Shown piece by piece: positions 1-9,857 of a stretch of DNA of 64,000 nucleotides (position 1 is its first letter; every line of letters starts with the position of its first letter). The translations under genes and the position numbers were made by a program. The notes beneath the pieces are model-generated. The model ran no database searches. It had not been told where the DNA came from and saw nothing but the letters and a program-made list of their open reading frames with translations. This DNA is from Glaciecola punicea ACAM 611. GTDB lineage: Bacteria > Pseudomonadota > Gammaproteobacteria > Enterobacterales > Alteromonadaceae. The stretch covers positions 168,088 through 232,087 of the forward strand of contig NZ_BAET01000008.1 of NCBI RefSeq assembly GCF_000252165.1. The letters run 5' to 3'.

Positions 1-209
1 CTCATTACACTGTCAAGTGCGGCCTGCACAGCTTCTTTAGGTCCGCTCAAGTCTATGTATGGTGCTTGATACTCCTCAAATACCCTGAATTTATTACCCA
101 GTCTTACATCCACCGTTACGCCACTAATACTGTTTTGTGCAGGCTCGGGCAGAATGACAATTTCACCGCTGGCAATATATTTCTTAATGTCTTTGTCGCA
201 AAGTCGCAT
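1..209 (-). CDS. dcd: dCTP deaminase, N-terminal part (cut by window edge)
   Basis: Reading the minus strand from the ATG at 209 gives 69 codons that start [20 protein letters not shown] and contain [14 protein letters not shown] and [13 protein letters not shown]. These match the start of E. coli Dcd nearly position for position. Dcd deaminates dCTP to dUTP in the cytoplasm and feeds thymidylate synthesis. Only the N-terminal third is in the window; the catalytic glutamate region lies beyond the left edge. It lies downstream of mrp on the same strand with a 31-bp gap, so the two may be co-transcribed. Confidence 0.93.
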   Translation of the reverse strand, partial: MRLCDKDIKKYIASGEIVILPEPAQNSISGVTVDVRLGNKFRVFEEYQAPYIDLSGPKEAVQAALDSVM

Positions 210-240
210 GCATGTATCTTCTTATTGTTAAGGGTTAAAT

Positions 241-1338
241 TTAGTCTAGCTTTGTAATTTCTATACTCGACGCCATATTAGCTGCCACGGGCAATACCTC
301 GGCCTCTTCACACAAATAGCGGGTTATATCCATTGCCGCCTGCTGGTAAATTATGGATATGTCATGGTCACTTTGTTCGTCTATGAGTGAACGGCCGGCG
401 TCGGCATATTCGCGAATTATTGGGTTTAACGGCACTTTTGCTAGCATAGGCAGTGCATATTTATCACTGAGCTTCTGCGCGCCCTTTTCGCCAAAAATTG
501 TTGTTCTTTTATGGCAATGCCCGCACTCAAAATAGCTCATGTTTTCAATTAAACCTAGAACAGGAATATTTAGCTTTTCGAACATAGCAATGCCTTTCGC
601 TGCATCAGACAGAGCAAGATCTTGCGGCGTGGTCACCACTACCGCTGCTGTTAACGGCAACTGTTGGCACATCGTGAGCTGAATATCGCCGGTGCCTGGC
701 GGCATATCTACAATCAAATAGTCGAGCATAGGCCACTTTGTTTGCGTTAATAGCTGATTAAGCGCTTTACTTGCCATTGGCCCGCGCCAAATAGACGCAT
801 GATCGCTTTTAACTAAATAGCCAATTGAATTGGACGCCAGTCCGTGCGCCATTATAGGCAACATTGTCTTATTGTCAGGGCTGTTTGGATTTTCATTTTG
901 AGTACCCAGCATAATGGGCACCGATGGCCCATAAATATCGGCGTCTAAGATACCAACGCGTGCACCTTGCCTTTTAAGCGCTAAGGCTAAATTTACCGCG
1001 CTAGCTGATTTCCCAACACCACCTTTGCCTGACGACACCGCAATAATATTTTTAATATTAGGAAGCGGTGGCTTTTGAGCGCTAAAAATCGGCACATTAT
1101 AGTATTTTGAAAACACCATATCAGGTCCAAGCTTCTGTGCTAGCGTGCTTTTAACTTCATCCCACACGGCGTCGATTACGAAGGGAAAATAAATGTCTAC
1201 TTGCTTGTCATTAACCTTTACCTGAAATAATTCAGGCTTAGTAGAATGAAATATTTTGCCTAAATGTGAGATTACCGAGACCGAAATTTGACTTGATGAT
1301 GTTGCTTTAGAGCGACTAAAAAATTTCAATTGACCCAC
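241..1338 (-). CDS. apbC: Mrp/ApbC family P-loop ATPase, iron-sulfur cluster carrier
   Basis: This 365-residue protein has an N-terminal DUF59-like segment (about residues 15-75) and then a MinD/Mrp ATPase domain. The deviant Walker A motif SGKGGVGKSASA lies at about 103-114 and DADIYGPSVP follows. A CxxC pair (ECGHCHK, about residue 270) is the expected Fe-S binding site at the dimer interface. The family loads Fe-S clusters onto apoproteins in the cytosol. The start codon is GTG at 1338; a TTG a few codons in is an alternative, and no strong ribosome site decides between them. It is divergent from metG, as in E. coli and many other gammaproteobacteria. Confidence 0.93.
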   Translation of the reverse strand: MGQLKFFSRSKATSSSQISVSVISHLGKIFHSTKPELFQVKVNDKQVDIYFPFVIDAVWDEVKSTLAQKLGPDMVFSKYYNVPIFSAQKPPLPNIKNIIAVSSGKGGVGKSASAVNLALALKRQGARVGILDADIYGPSVPIMLGTQNENPNSPDNKTMLPIMAHGLASNSIGYLVKSDHASIWRGPMASKALNQLLTQTKWPMLDYLIVDMPPGTGDIQLTMCQQLPLTAAVVVTTPQDLALSDAAKGIAMFEKLNIPVLGLIENMSYFECGHCHKRTTIFGEKGAQKLSDKYALPMLAKVPLNPIIREYADAGRSLIDEQSDHDISIIYQQAAMDITRYLCEEAEVLPVAANMASSIEITKLD

Positions 1339-1368
1339 TTTTAATATTAATAAGCTACCATACTATAT

Positions 1369-1390
1369 ATTAGGCACAATTATGCCTAAT
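1369..1390. promoter_or_regulatory. Inverted repeat in the mrp/metG intergenic region
   Basis: ATTAGGCA and TGCCTAAT are perfect 8-bp arms around a 6-nt spacer (CAATTA). They sit between the divergent starts of mrp (1338) and metG (1467). The position suits an operator or a hairpin in the metG 5' leader. No known regulator site is recognised. Confidence 0.4.
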
Positions 1391-1466
1391 TCAAGGTGCA
1401 AATAATATGAGTTTCGGCTACCATTTGTGCCAATTTTATTAATAACTCCCGAGGATAGCCTACTTC

Positions 1467-3536
1467 ATGCAATCTAATCCACGCCGCATACTGGTTACCA
1501 GTGCACTGCCATATGCAAACGGTTCTATTCATTTAGGCCATTTATTAGAGCATATACAAACCGATATTTGGGTCCGTTTTCAGCGCCTGCGAGGCCACCA
1601 GTGCTATAGCGTGTGCGCCGACGATGCCCACGGCACGCCGGTAATGTTAAAAGCCCAAGAGCTAGGCATATCTCCTGAAGAGTTAGTGACCAAAACGCGC
1701 GCTGAACATCATCAAGATTTACAAGATTTCTTGGTGGATTACGACAATTATTACATAACGCATTCAGACGAAAATAAAGAGCTTTGTGAGCTAGTGTATA
1801 ATCGTTTAAATGATAGTGGTTATATTTCAAAACGCACTATAAGCCAGCTGTTTGATCCCATAAAACAAATGTTTTTGCCCGATCGTTTTGTTAAAGGCAC
1901 CTGCCCTAAATGCGGCAGTGAAGACCAAAACGGCGATAGCTGCGATGCCTGTGGGGCGACCTATGACCCAACCCAGGTTAAAAACCCGCGTTCAGTGATG
2001 TCGGGGGCTTCGCCCATATTAAAAGACTCCGAGCATTACTTCTTTGACCTGCCTAAATTTGAGGCCATGCTGAAAGAATGGATTCGCTCAGGCGCGATAA
2101 AAAACGAAATGGCGAATAAGCTAGAAGAATGGTTTGAGCAAGGCTTGCAGCAGTGGGATATTAGCCGAGACGCGCCTTATTTTGGTTTCGAAATACCCAA
2201 TGCGCCTGGCAAGTTCTTCTATGTGTGGGTAGACGCGCCGGTGGGCTACATGGCCAGTTTCAAAAACTATGCAGACAAACGCGGTATAAATGACAAAGAG
2301 TTTTGGCAGACCGGCAACGACACCGAGCTATATCACTTTATTGGTAAAGACATCGCCTATTTCCATTGCTTGTTTTGGCCTGCAATGCTTGAAGGCGCAG
2401 GCTTTAGAAAGCCCACAGGCGTAAACATTCATGGATTCGTGACGGTTAACGGCGCTAAGATGTCTAAGTCTAAGGGCACATTTATTAAAGGTCGCACTTT
2501 CTTAGATCATTTGCAGCCTGAATATTTACGCTATTACTACGCCAGTAAGCTTAACGACAGTGCAAGCGATATAGACTTAAACTTTGAAGATTTTGTGCAA
2601 AAGGTAAACTCTGACCTAGTTGGAAAAGTGGTAAACATTGCCTCTCGCTGTGCAGGTTTCATTACCAAAAAGTTTGCTGGCAAGTTATCGCATAGAATAC
2701 AAAATGAGCAATTATTAGCTGAGTTTCAGCAGGCCCATGTGTCTATTGCGCAGACGATTGAGTCGCTACAATACCATAAAGCAATACGCGACATTATGGC
2801 CCTAGCAGATAAAGCCAATCAATACATAGATATGCAAGCACCATGGGTAACCATTAAAGACGAAAACAAACACGATTTCACGCATGACGTGTGCTCTATG
2901 GGTATTCATTTATTCAGAATACTGATGATTTATTTAACACCTGTACTGCCGAAACTGTCGCTTGATGCGCAGGCTTTTTTGAACGACAAGTTCACCTGGG
3001 ACGCCATACAGGATGTTAAGCTAGGTCACAGCATTAATAAGTTTAAGGCTATGATCCAGCGCGTTGATGCTGATAAGGTTGCGGCTATAGTAGAGGCTTC
3101 TAAAGAAAATCTGCAAGTCACTAAAGACATAAGTAAAGCACAGACTAGTGAAGAAAACGCTAACATAGTCATTGCCGATGAGCGCTTGGCTGAAATTGAG
3201 CCAATAGCCGACACTATAAGCTTCGAAGATTTTGCCAAAATTGATTTTAGAATTGCCAAGATTGTACATGCTGAAGCGGTCGAAAAAGCGGACAAATTAT
3301 TACGCTTAGAGCTTGATATTGGTAACGAAACAAGGCAAGTATTTGCCGGTATAAAATCGGCATATAATGCGCAAGAGCTTATCGGTAAACACACTGTTAT
3401 GGTGGCTAACTTGGCAGCGCGTAAAATGCGCTTTGGTATGTCTGAAGGTATGGTGTTGGCAGCAGGTCCTGGCGGCGAAGATATTTATTTATTAGAGCCA
3501 CATGAAGGCGCAACGCCAGGCATGCGTGTAAAATAG
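1467..3536 (+). CDS. metG: Methionyl-tRNA synthetase
   Basis: This 689-residue class I synthetase charges tRNA-Met with methionine. The HLGH signature is at residues 22-25 and KMSKS at 331-335. A four-cysteine zinc knuckle (C146, C149, C159, C162) lies in the connective region. The C-terminal 100 or so residues, starting near [14 protein letters not shown], are the OB-fold tRNA-binding/dimerisation domain found in the long bacterial form. Length is close to that of E. coli MetG. A GAGGA about 10 nt before the ATG supports the start. It is transcribed away from mrp. Confidence 0.98.
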   Translation: MQSNPRRILVTSALPYANGSIHLGHLLEHIQTDIWVRFQRLRGHQCYSVCADDAHGTPVMLKAQELGISPEELVTKTRAEHHQDLQDFLVDYDNYYITHSDENKELCELVYNRLNDSGYISKRTISQLFDPIKQMFLPDRFVKGTCPKCGSEDQNGDSCDACGATYDPTQVKNPRSVMSGASPILKDSEHYFFDLPKFEAMLKEWIRSGAIKNEMANKLEEWFEQGLQQWDISRDAPYFGFEIPNAPGKFFYVWVDAPVGYMASFKNYADKRGINDKEFWQTGNDTELYHFIGKDIAYFHCLFWPAMLEGAGFRKPTGVNIHGFVTVNGAKMSKSKGTFIKGRTFLDHLQPEYLRYYYASKLNDSASDIDLNFEDFVQKVNSDLVGKVVNIASRCAGFITKKFAGKLSHRIQNEQLLAEFQQAHVSIAQTIESLQYHKAIRDIMALADKANQYIDMQAPWVTIKDENKHDFTHDVCSMGIHLFRILMIYLTPVLPKLSLDAQAFLNDKFTWDAIQDVKLGHSINKFKAMIQRVDADKVAAIVEASKENLQVTKDISKAQTSEENANIVIADERLAEIEPIADTISFEDFAKIDFRIAKIVHAEAVEKADKLLRLELDIGNETRQVFAGIKSAYNAQELIGKHTVMVANLAARKMRFGMSEGMVLAAGPGGEDIYLLEPHEGATPGMRVK

Positions 3537-3543
3537 CTCTCAT

Positions 3544-3575
3544 AAAAATGCGCGGACATCTGAACTGGCCGCGCA
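3544..3575 (-). terminator. Rho-independent terminator of the yafS-like gene
   Basis: On the minus strand TGCGCGG pairs with CCGCGCA (3569-3575 and 3549-3555) around a 13-nt loop and is followed by TTTTT. It lies between the convergent ends of metG (3536) and the methyltransferase gene (3654) and points as a terminator for the latter. Confidence 0.6.
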
Positions 3576-3653
3576 CATCTCGTCGTTCTTAAAACCTTTA
3601 AAAACTACCCTATGCTGGGTCCTGCGTAATAAAACTAAACCAGATATATAAGG

Positions 3654-4415
3654 CTAATTTGCCTTCTTAAAAGATGACTGTGAGTTTCTAGCCACAATAG
3701 GCGAAGTACTAAACTTATGCTTGACCTGCCAAACCGGTTTTATCGGCGTCAACGGCATCTCACGCTTTCTGGCTTCAATAATATACATAGACGAAAACCA
3801 AGGTAGATAACGTTTGCAGAATTTTTGCACGGGGCTTTGACTGTTAAATTGCTTTTGCATAAAAAGAGAAGAATATACAAGATTTTCTTGCTGAACAATT
3901 TCAAAATTCAGTAAGGCCAGCCAGTCTTTAATACGAGATGCGGTAAAAAAACGGCCTTGATGTAAAATGTTTTTGCGGTTAATGGGCATATATTTTAGCA
4001 CACCAGCAATACTAAAAGGATTAAAACCCGCAATTACCACCCTGCCATCGACCGTAATGGCGCGGTCAATTTCCCGAATAATTTGGTGAGGGTCTTGCGC
4101 AAAATCTAGTTCAGCCAAAATCACAAATGCGTCAATACTGTTATTTTGAAACGGTAAGCTTGAGGATTTTGCATACAAACTATTGTGCTGATTAGCATGC
4201 GGCGCGCAACTGAATTGATTTTTAATAGTGCAGGTAGGTAGGCTAATTTGGCTACTTAAGCTGCCAATTTTTACCAAATAATAGCCAAAAATGCGCGCTA
4301 CAATAGGCTCGAGTGCTTTTTCTAATTCGTCGCGCGCAAGTTCTCCTTGGCTTAGTTGTTGCCACTGTTTTGGATAATCGGGTTGGATATCTGTGCGTGC
4401 CGAACGCATTATCAT
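3654..4415 (-). CDS. yafS: YafS-like SAM-dependent methyltransferase
   Basis: The 253-residue protein aligns with E. coli YafS: FGYYLVKIGSLSSQI near the N-terminus, the motif DFAQDPHQIIREIDRAI, then VVIAGFNPFSIAGV and DWLALLNFEIV. These correspond to the post-I and motif II/III region of a class I methyltransferase fold, though the glycine-rich SAM loop is poorly conserved. The substrate is unknown. It is divergent from gloB, the same arrangement as yafS/gloB in E. coli, which supports orthology. A neighbouring upstream ATG in another frame was discounted. Confidence 0.85.
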   Translation of the reverse strand: MIMRSARTDIQPDYPKQWQQLSQGELARDELEKALEPIVARIFGYYLVKIGSLSSQISLPTCTIKNQFSCAPHANQHNSLYAKSSSLPFQNNSIDAFVILAELDFAQDPHQIIREIDRAITVDGRVVIAGFNPFSIAGVLKYMPINRKNILHQGRFFTASRIKDWLALLNFEIVQQENLVYSSLFMQKQFNSQSPVQKFCKRYLPWFSSMYIIEARKREMPLTPIKPVWQVKHKFSTSPIVARNSQSSFKKAN

Positions 4416-4489
4416 GTACTATCTCCAGTGACGTGTCGTAAATTAAGGCTGGCTTACACAAAAGCAAGGAAGTGAACGTTTTGTTGCTT

Positions 4490-4506
4490 TTGTGATATTA
4501 TCACAA
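4490..4506. promoter_or_regulatory. Perfect 17-bp palindrome between yafS and gloB
   Basis: TTGTGATATTATCACAA is an exact palindrome with 8-bp arms around one central T. It lies 30 bp before the gloB ATG and 75 bp before the yafS start. Half-sites TGTGA/TCACA resemble CRP/FNR-family sites, but their spacer is 5 nt rather than the 6 nt of a CRP site, so the binding protein is unknown. Confidence 0.55.
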
Positions 4507-4535
4507 GTCTCTTTTACGTGAACGAAAACTATACC

Positions 4536-5312
4536 ATGACTTATCAAATTTCATCTATAAAAGCGTTTACCGATAATTATATTTGGGCGCTGCACAACAA
4601 TACGCATGCTTTGGTGGTTGACCCCGGTGACGCTAAGCCTGTTGTTGCTTTTTTAAAAGCGCATCAGCTTACGTTAGATTGCATTTTAATAACGCATCAT
4701 CATTTTGATCATACTGGCGGCATTGCTGCATTAACAGCCGCTTTTCCAAAGGCTAAAGTATATGGCCCTAACAATCCGACCATTACAGGCATTAATTACA
4801 CGCTCCAAGACAGTGACACACTCCACATAAAAGCCTTTGACATTACCTTTACTATCTTGGCGACGCCAGGACACACGCTTGACCATATTGTATACGTACA
4901 CGAAGACTTCTTGTTTTGTGGCGACACCCTATTTTCAGGCGGCTGCGGTCGAATGTTTGAAGGAACTCCAGACGTGTTTCACACGTCGTTGCAAAAACTA
5001 GCCGCCTTACCTAGCCGCACAAAAGTATATTGCACTCACGAATACACCCAAGCCAATTTAGCGTTTGCGCTCAGCGTTGATGGCACCAACAGCGAATTAA
5101 ACCGCTATTCAAAATGGGTAAACGCTCAACGACAACAAAATAAAATTACCTTACCTAGCACAATTGGCAAAGAACGTGAAATTAATCCGTTTCTGCGCTG
5201 TCATAGCAACGCTATCAGAAAAACAATTTTTGAAAATTATAGCGAAAATAGCGCTTTGACGACACAAATAGGCACCTTTGCTAAATTACGAGAATTAAAA
5301 GACAATTTTTAA
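4536..5312 (+). CDS. gloB: Hydroxyacylglutathione hydrolase (glyoxalase II)
   Basis: This metallo-beta-lactamase-fold enzyme hydrolyses S-D-lactoylglutathione to D-lactate and glutathione, the second step of methylglyoxal detoxification. The metal motif THHHFDHTGG, then TPGHTLDH, FCGDTLFSGGCGR and YCTHEYT are all present, and the C-terminal REINPFLRC is typical of GloB. Starting at the ATG at 4536 gives 258 residues beginning MTYQISSIKAFTDNYIW, which matches the family. A GTG 18 nt upstream is in frame but adds residues the family lacks. mltD follows on the same strand 60 bp later. Confidence 0.96.
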   Translation: MTYQISSIKAFTDNYIWALHNNTHALVVDPGDAKPVVAFLKAHQLTLDCILITHHHFDHTGGIAALTAAFPKAKVYGPNNPTITGINYTLQDSDTLHIKAFDITFTILATPGHTLDHIVYVHEDFLFCGDTLFSGGCGRMFEGTPDVFHTSLQKLAALPSRTKVYCTHEYTQANLAFALSVDGTNSELNRYSKWVNAQRQQNKITLPSTIGKEREINPFLRCHSNAIRKTIFENYSENSALTTQIGTFAKLRELKDNF

Positions 5313-5372
5313 TGTAATGTAAACCCAGTCTAAGCCTGTCAGTTTTCAACCTTATTAGTGAAAAAGGAAGTT

Positions 5373-7055
5373 ATGAAGTTTATATTGCCTGTTGGTCTTG
5401 TTATCGCGCTTAGCGCTTGCTCTGTTAACCCTCTAGTGATTGAAAAAGAATACGAGGACGTCCAAGACACTATTGGTGAAGTGAACGAACTTATTATCGA
5501 CAATCTGCTGCCTTGTTCCGGTGAGCTTAATTCTTCAGATCAAAATGCAGGCCATTTACAAGACTGTGAAACCCAGTCAGACGGTGTTATAAAAGTGATT
5601 CATCTCACGCAAGAAGTTGACATAGCGCTTGAGCAGCCAGATCCGATCGATCCTAATACGCTGAATGATCTGTGGGAAAAAATTCAATATCAAATGACGT
5701 TGCCAATTCCCCAAAATCAGCCCAGATTAGACGCTCAAAAAAATTGGTATTTGCGCCATCCCGCCTATATGCAAAGAGTGTCAAAACGCGCCCGTCCCTT
5801 TCTTTACCACATTACCCAACGACTTGAACAAGAAAACATGCCCATGGAGTTGGCTCTATTGCCCATCGTTGAAAGTGCCTTTGACCCTTTTGCTTATTCG
5901 CACGGCAGAGCATCGGGCATGTGGCAATTTATTCCCAGTACAGGCAAGCGTTTTGGCATGAAACAAACGTGGTGGTATGACGGACGCCGCGATGTAATAG
6001 CATCTACTGAAGGGGCTATAAAGTACCTGCGCTACCTAAACGATATGTTTGACGGTGATTGGCTGCACGCATTAGCCGCCTACAACAGTGGTGAAGGCAG
6101 AGTAATGCGTGCCATCAAGAAAAACAAGCGCGCAGGCAAACCAACCGACTTTTGGTCGCTTGACTTACCCCGAGAAACCCGTGCTTATGTGCCTAAATTG
6201 CTTGCATTGGCCGATATTTTAAAGAGTCAGGACGAATATAATTTTAGCTGGCCCAAAATTGCTAATGCACCCGTTGTAGAAATCGTTGATGTGAGCTCAC
6301 AAATAGATTTAGCGGTAGCGGCACGCATGGCTAATTTGACAATTGCCGAACTGCAAGCACTAAACCCAGGATACAACCGCTGGGCAACCGACCCCGACGG
6401 CCCTCACCGCCTATTATTGCCCATAGACAAGGCCGAATCTTTTACTGCCATGCTGGCACAAACAAGCAGCAAGGACAGGCTGAACTGGGTGCGCCATAAA
6501 GTTAAAAGTGGTGAAAGTTTAGGGCTTATTGCACGCAAATATTCCACCAGCGTAAGCGTCATAAAACAGGTAAACAACTTAAAATCTAACATGATCGTGG
6601 CAAATAACTATATATTGATCCCCGTGTCGCTAAAAGACTTGGATGCTTATAGCCTGTCGGCAGATCAGCGATTGGTAAAAACGCAGTCAATCAAACGCGC
6701 TAATCATAAAATAGAACATACAGTTAACCGCGGTGACACCCTTTGGGACCTTGCAGTAGCGCACAAGGTAGGCGTAAGAGAGTTAGCAAAATGGAACAAA
6801 ATGGCGCCAACTGACACCTTAAAAGTGGGCGCAAACTTGGTGATTTGGACAGACGACATTGCCATACCAGACGCCAATTCTCCGGTTATGCGAAATCTTG
6901 TGTATACCGTACGCTCTGGGGATTCTTTAGCGCTTATAGCAAGTCGCTTCAAGGTAAGAATCGCTGATATCGCGCAGTGGAATAACCTAGAAGGTGAAAA
7001 ATATTTACAACCAGGACAGAAATTGAAGATTCGAGTAGATGTTAAGCGAACCTAA
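5373..7055 (+). CDS. mltD: Membrane-bound lytic murein transglycosylase D, lipoprotein with three LysM domains
   Basis: The 560-residue protein starts with a lipoprotein signal ending in LSAC, so it should be anchored to a membrane by the lipidated cysteine. The lytic transglycosylase domain follows; the catalytic glutamate is in PIVESAFDP (about residue 167) and the fold motif AAYNSGEGRV is intact. Three LysM peptidoglycan-binding modules lie at about 374-420, 449-493 and 510-557, each beginning KSGES, NRGDT or RSGDS. E. coli MltD has two, so the third is a modest extension. The ATG at 5373 has AAGGA just before it and is preferred to the GTG at 5358. The gloB-mltD order is widely conserved. 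Confidence 0.95.
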   Translation: MKFILPVGLVIALSACSVNPLVIEKEYEDVQDTIGEVNELIIDNLLPCSGELNSSDQNAGHLQDCETQSDGVIKVIHLTQEVDIALEQPDPIDPNTLNDLWEKIQYQMTLPIPQNQPRLDAQKNWYLRHPAYMQRVSKRARPFLYHITQRLEQENMPMELALLPIVESAFDPFAYSHGRASGMWQFIPSTGKRFGMKQTWWYDGRRDVIASTEGAIKYLRYLNDMFDGDWLHALAAYNSGEGRVMRAIKKNKRAGKPTDFWSLDLPRETRAYVPKLLALADILKSQDEYNFSWPKIANAPVVEIVDVSSQIDLAVAARMANLTIAELQALNPGYNRWATDPDGPHRLLLPIDKAESFTAMLAQTSSKDRLNWVRHKVKSGESLGLIARKYSTSVSVIKQVNNLKSNMIVANNYILIPVSLKDLDAYSLSADQRLVKTQSIKRANHKIEHTVNRGDTLWDLAVAHKVGVRELAKWNKMAPTDTLKVGANLVIWTDDIAIPDANSPVMRNLVYTVRSGDSLALIASRFKVRIADIAQWNNLEGEKYLQPGQKLKIRVDVKRT

Positions 7056-7067
7056 AGTATGAACACT

Positions 7068-7108
7068 ACACAAATAAAAAGGGCCTATACACCCCTTTTT
7101 ATTTGTGT
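7068..7108. terminator. Bidirectional terminator between mltD and cysS
   Basis: Perfect 16-bp arms (7068-7083 and 7093-7108) surround a 9-nt loop. The GGG/CCC core at the loop is flanked by A and T runs, so the hairpin carries a U-run in both directions. It serves the convergent mltD and cysS genes. Confidence 0.9.
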
Positions 7109-7119
7109 CGCATACAGTA

Positions 7120-8499
7120 CTAGGCCTTACGCCAAGTAGTCCCTGTTTTACTTTCCTCTAGAATAACACCCAAAGCGCTTAATTCATCGCGTATAGCATC
7201 AGCGGATGCCCAATTTTTATCGGTTCTGGCTTGAATACGCTTGGCAATGAGGGCTTCAATTTGCGCTGTAAGATCTTGACTAAGATCCCCCTGCAGAAAC
7301 TGTTCAGGTTCGTTTTCTAGTATGCCTAATATTTTCCCCAAGTGTCGCAAAGCCCCTGCGGTATCTTTAGCCTCATCACTGTTGCTGTCTAGCTTGTTTA
7401 GATCTTTTACAATATCAAAGAGCACCGCTACGGCAACTGGCATATTAAAGTCGTCGTTCATAGCCGCTTCAAATTTCGCTAAATATCCACCGTATGACAT
7501 CTCAACGTCTACGTTAGCTTTAACGTCACGCAAGGAAGTATAAAACCTTTCTAAACTAGCACGCGCTTGATCTATATTCTCTTGAGAATAGCTAAGCTGA
7601 CTGCGGTAGTGCGCCGACATTAAGAAAAAACGAAGAGTTTCTGCATCATGTTTTTCAAGCACGCTGCGTAAGGTGAAAAAATTATCCAAAGACTTAGACA
7701 TTTTTTCATTGTTAATTTGCACCATACCTGTGTGCATCCACGTGTTTACATACGGCGTATCATAGGCGCAGCAAGACTGCGCAACTTCGTTTTCATGGTG
7801 GGGAAAAATCAAATCAGAACCGCCACCGTGAATATCAAAGTGTTCACCCAAATGCTTGTGGTTCATGGCCGAACACTCAATATGCCAGCCTGGACGACCC
7901 TCACCCCAAGGTGAAGCCCATGATATTTCACCTTCTTTCACCCCTTTCCACAGAATAAAGTCGAGCGGATCATGTTTATCACTTGTGGTTTGTACTCGAA
8001 TACCTGAAACCAATTGGGAAAGGTCTTGTTTGCTTAGTTTGCCATAGCCTTCATACGCATTGACCTTAAACAGCACGTCACCGGTAGATGACTGGTAGGC
8101 ATAACCTTTGTCGATTAAGCGCTCTATTACCGTAATAATTTCAGGCATGTGCGTAGTAACGCGAGGTTCGACATCTGGTTTAAGAAGATTCAGGGCGGCG
8201 AAATCTGCGTGCATTTCTGTAATAGTGCGCTGCGTTAACTCACCCGGCGTTTCATTATTTTGCTGCGCCCTTTGAATAATCTTGTCGTCAACGTCTGTTA
8301 TGTTTCGTACATACTTTACCTCAAAACCAAGGTGTCTAAGATATCTAAGCACAATATCAAAACTCAAATAGGTGCGCGCGTGACCCATATGACAAAGGTC
8401 ATATACGGTAATTCCACATACATACAGCCCTACTTTATTTTTAACGATAGGCGTGAAAGGCTGTTTTTCTTTAGATAGGGTATTGTAAATTTGCAGCAT
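7120..8499 (-). CDS. cysS: Cysteinyl-tRNA synthetase
   Basis: At 459 residues this is the usual bacterial length. It has the HIGH-type motif HMGH at 37-40 and KMSKS at 266-270. The zinc site that selects cysteine is visible: C28 in YVCGITVYD and the later [14 protein letters not shown] and HHENE segments. It ligates cysteine to tRNA-Cys in the cytosol. It is divergent from ppiB, as in E. coli. Confidence 0.98.
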   Translation of the reverse strand: MLQIYNTLSKEKQPFTPIVKNKVGLYVCGITVYDLCHMGHARTYLSFDIVLRYLRHLGFEVKYVRNITDVDDKIIQRAQQNNETPGELTQRTITEMHADFAALNLLKPDVEPRVTTHMPEIITVIERLIDKGYAYQSSTGDVLFKVNAYEGYGKLSKQDLSQLVSGIRVQTTSDKHDPLDFILWKGVKEGEISWASPWGEGRPGWHIECSAMNHKHLGEHFDIHGGGSDLIFPHHENEVAQSCCAYDTPYVNTWMHTGMVQINNEKMSKSLDNFFTLRSVLEKHDAETLRFFLMSAHYRSQLSYSQENIDQARASLERFYTSLRDVKANVDVEMSYGGYLAKFEAAMNDDFNMPVAVAVLFDIVKDLNKLDSNSDEAKDTAGALRHLGKILGILENEPEQFLQGDLSQDLTAQIEALIAKRIQARTDKNWASADAIRDELSALGVILEESKTGTTWRKA

Positions 8500-8549
8500 A
8501 AATTATAGGGCTTAATTAAACTCTGGTGCGTAAAAAGATGCATAGAATT

Positions 8550-8564
8550 CTAGCATTTTGCTAG
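8550..8564. promoter_or_regulatory. Inverted repeat in the cysS/ppiB intergenic region
   Basis: CTAGCATTTTGCTAG has 6-bp perfect arms around TTT. It lies between the divergent cysS (start 8499) and ppiB (start 8631). It could be an operator; nothing identifies a binding protein. Confidence 0.3.
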
Positions 8565-8630
8565 CCATATAGGCTACTATTTGTATGGTATAGTTATTCA
8601 ACTCACATATAGATATAAAAGGAAAACAAG

Positions 8631-9125
8631 ATGGTTTTGTTAAAAACAAACTTTGGCGATATTAAAATCAAATTATTTGAAAAAGAAGCACCCAATACAG
8701 TCGCCAATTTTAAAGAGCATGTAGAAGAAGGATTTTACGACGGGACTATCTTTCATCGAGTGATTAGCTCTTTCATGATCCAAGGCGGCGGGTTTGAGCC
8801 AGGACTGAGTCAGAAAAAAACTAAATCGTCTATCGAAAACGAAGCAAACAACGGCCTAAGCAATAAAGAAGGCACCTTGGCAATGGCTCGTACTAATGAT
8901 CCTCATTCAGCGACTTGTCAGTTTTTTATCAACGTGAAAAACAATGATTTTTTAGATTTTAGTGCTGCTAATTCACAAGGCTATGGCTACTGCGTATTCG
9001 CTGAAGTAGTGGAAGGCATGGATATTGTTGAAAAGATAAAGAACGTTGAAACCGGTAACTCTGGCATGCACGGCGATGTGCCGCTAGAAGACGTCGTTAT
9101 TGAATCGGCGACCCTGCAGTCATAA
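8631..9125 (+). CDS. ppiB: Peptidyl-prolyl cis-trans isomerase B (cyclophilin)
   Basis: The 164-residue protein is a single cyclophilin domain without a signal peptide, so it is cytoplasmic. Active-site motifs are [15 protein letters not shown] (catalytic Arg in FHR), [17 protein letters not shown] and [11 protein letters not shown]. It speeds proline isomerisation during folding. An AAGGAAAAC stands just before the ATG. lpxH begins 9 bp after its stop and is probably co-transcribed, the same ppiB-lpxH order as in E. coli. Confidence 0.97.
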   Translation: MVLLKTNFGDIKIKLFEKEAPNTVANFKEHVEEGFYDGTIFHRVISSFMIQGGGFEPGLSQKKTKSSIENEANNGLSNKEGTLAMARTNDPHSATCQFFINVKNNDFLDFSAANSQGYGYCVFAEVVEGMDIVEKIKNVETGNSGMHGDVPLEDVVIESATLQS

Positions 9126-9134
9126 GCAGCGATT

Positions 9135-9857
9135 ATGTCGAAAACGCTGTTTATCTCTGATTTACATTTAAGCGCTGAGCGAAGTGATATCGCTCAGTGC
9201 TTTTTTAATTTCATGGAACACGAAGCGCCAGGCTGCGATGCCCTGTATATTCTAGGTGACTTGTTTGAAGTGTGGATTGGCGATGATCACAACACGCCTT
9301 TTTCGCAACAGGTCGCTCAAGCGATAGCGAAGGTAGCTAACAGCACAGAGGTGTTTTTTATACACGGAAATAGAGATTTTGCCGTGCGCCAAGGCTTTGC
9401 CAAGCGCTGCAATATGAAGCTGCTGCCAGAGCAGTTCGTGATTGATTTATATGGGCGTAAAACGCTTATATCCCACGGTGATGAACTGTGTACCAAAGAC
9501 ATTGAGTACATGAAGTTTCGTAAGAAAGCGCGCGGATGGTGGTGGCCTAAATTGATGTTAGCGATACCGCTTCGCCTGCGCATAAAAATGGCGCACAAGG
9601 GCCGAAAAATAAGTAAAAAAAATCAGCTGACCTTAAGCGAAGAAATAATGGATGTCACGCAGTCAGAGGTGGAATCAGCCATGCTGCACTTTGATGTTAA
9701 GTTGTTTATTCACGGGCATACCCATCGCCCAAACATACACAATTTCACGCTTAATTATCAAGCCGTGCAGCGCATTGTGTTAGGCGATTGGTATAGCCAA
9801 GGCAGTATTTTGATCGCCAACGCTGATTCGCTGTCTTTAGAAACTCGCCGCTTTTAA
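9135..9857 (+). CDS. lpxH: UDP-2,3-diacylglucosamine diphosphatase
   Basis: This 240-residue calcineurin-like phosphoesterase makes lipid X from UDP-2,3-diacylglucosamine in lipid A synthesis at the inner membrane surface. Metal motifs are in order: FISDLHLS, GDLFEVWIGDD, GNRDF, ISHGDELC and HGHTHRP. The last 21 bp overlap the convergent miaE gene. Confidence 0.97.
   Translation: MSKTLFISDLHLSAERSDIAQCFFNFMEHEAPGCDALYILGDLFEVWIGDDHNTPFSQQVAQAIAKVANSTEVFFIHGNRDFAVRQGFAKRCNMKLLPEQFVIDLYGRKTLISHGDELCTKDIEYMKFRKKARGWWWPKLMLAIPLRLRIKMAHKGRKISKKNQLTLSEEIMDVTQSEVESAMLHFDVKLFIHGHTHRPNIHNFTLNYQAVQRIVLGDWYSQGSILIANADSLSLETRRF

Noticed and set aside
4490-4506. Palindrome considered as a CRP site
   Set aside because: The spacer between TGTGA and TCACA is 5 nt, not 6, so the site does not fit CRP.
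9837-9857. 21-bp tail-to-tail overlap of lpxH and miaE considered as regulatory antisense
   Set aside because: Such short convergent overlaps are ordinary in compact genomes and nothing else supports regulation.
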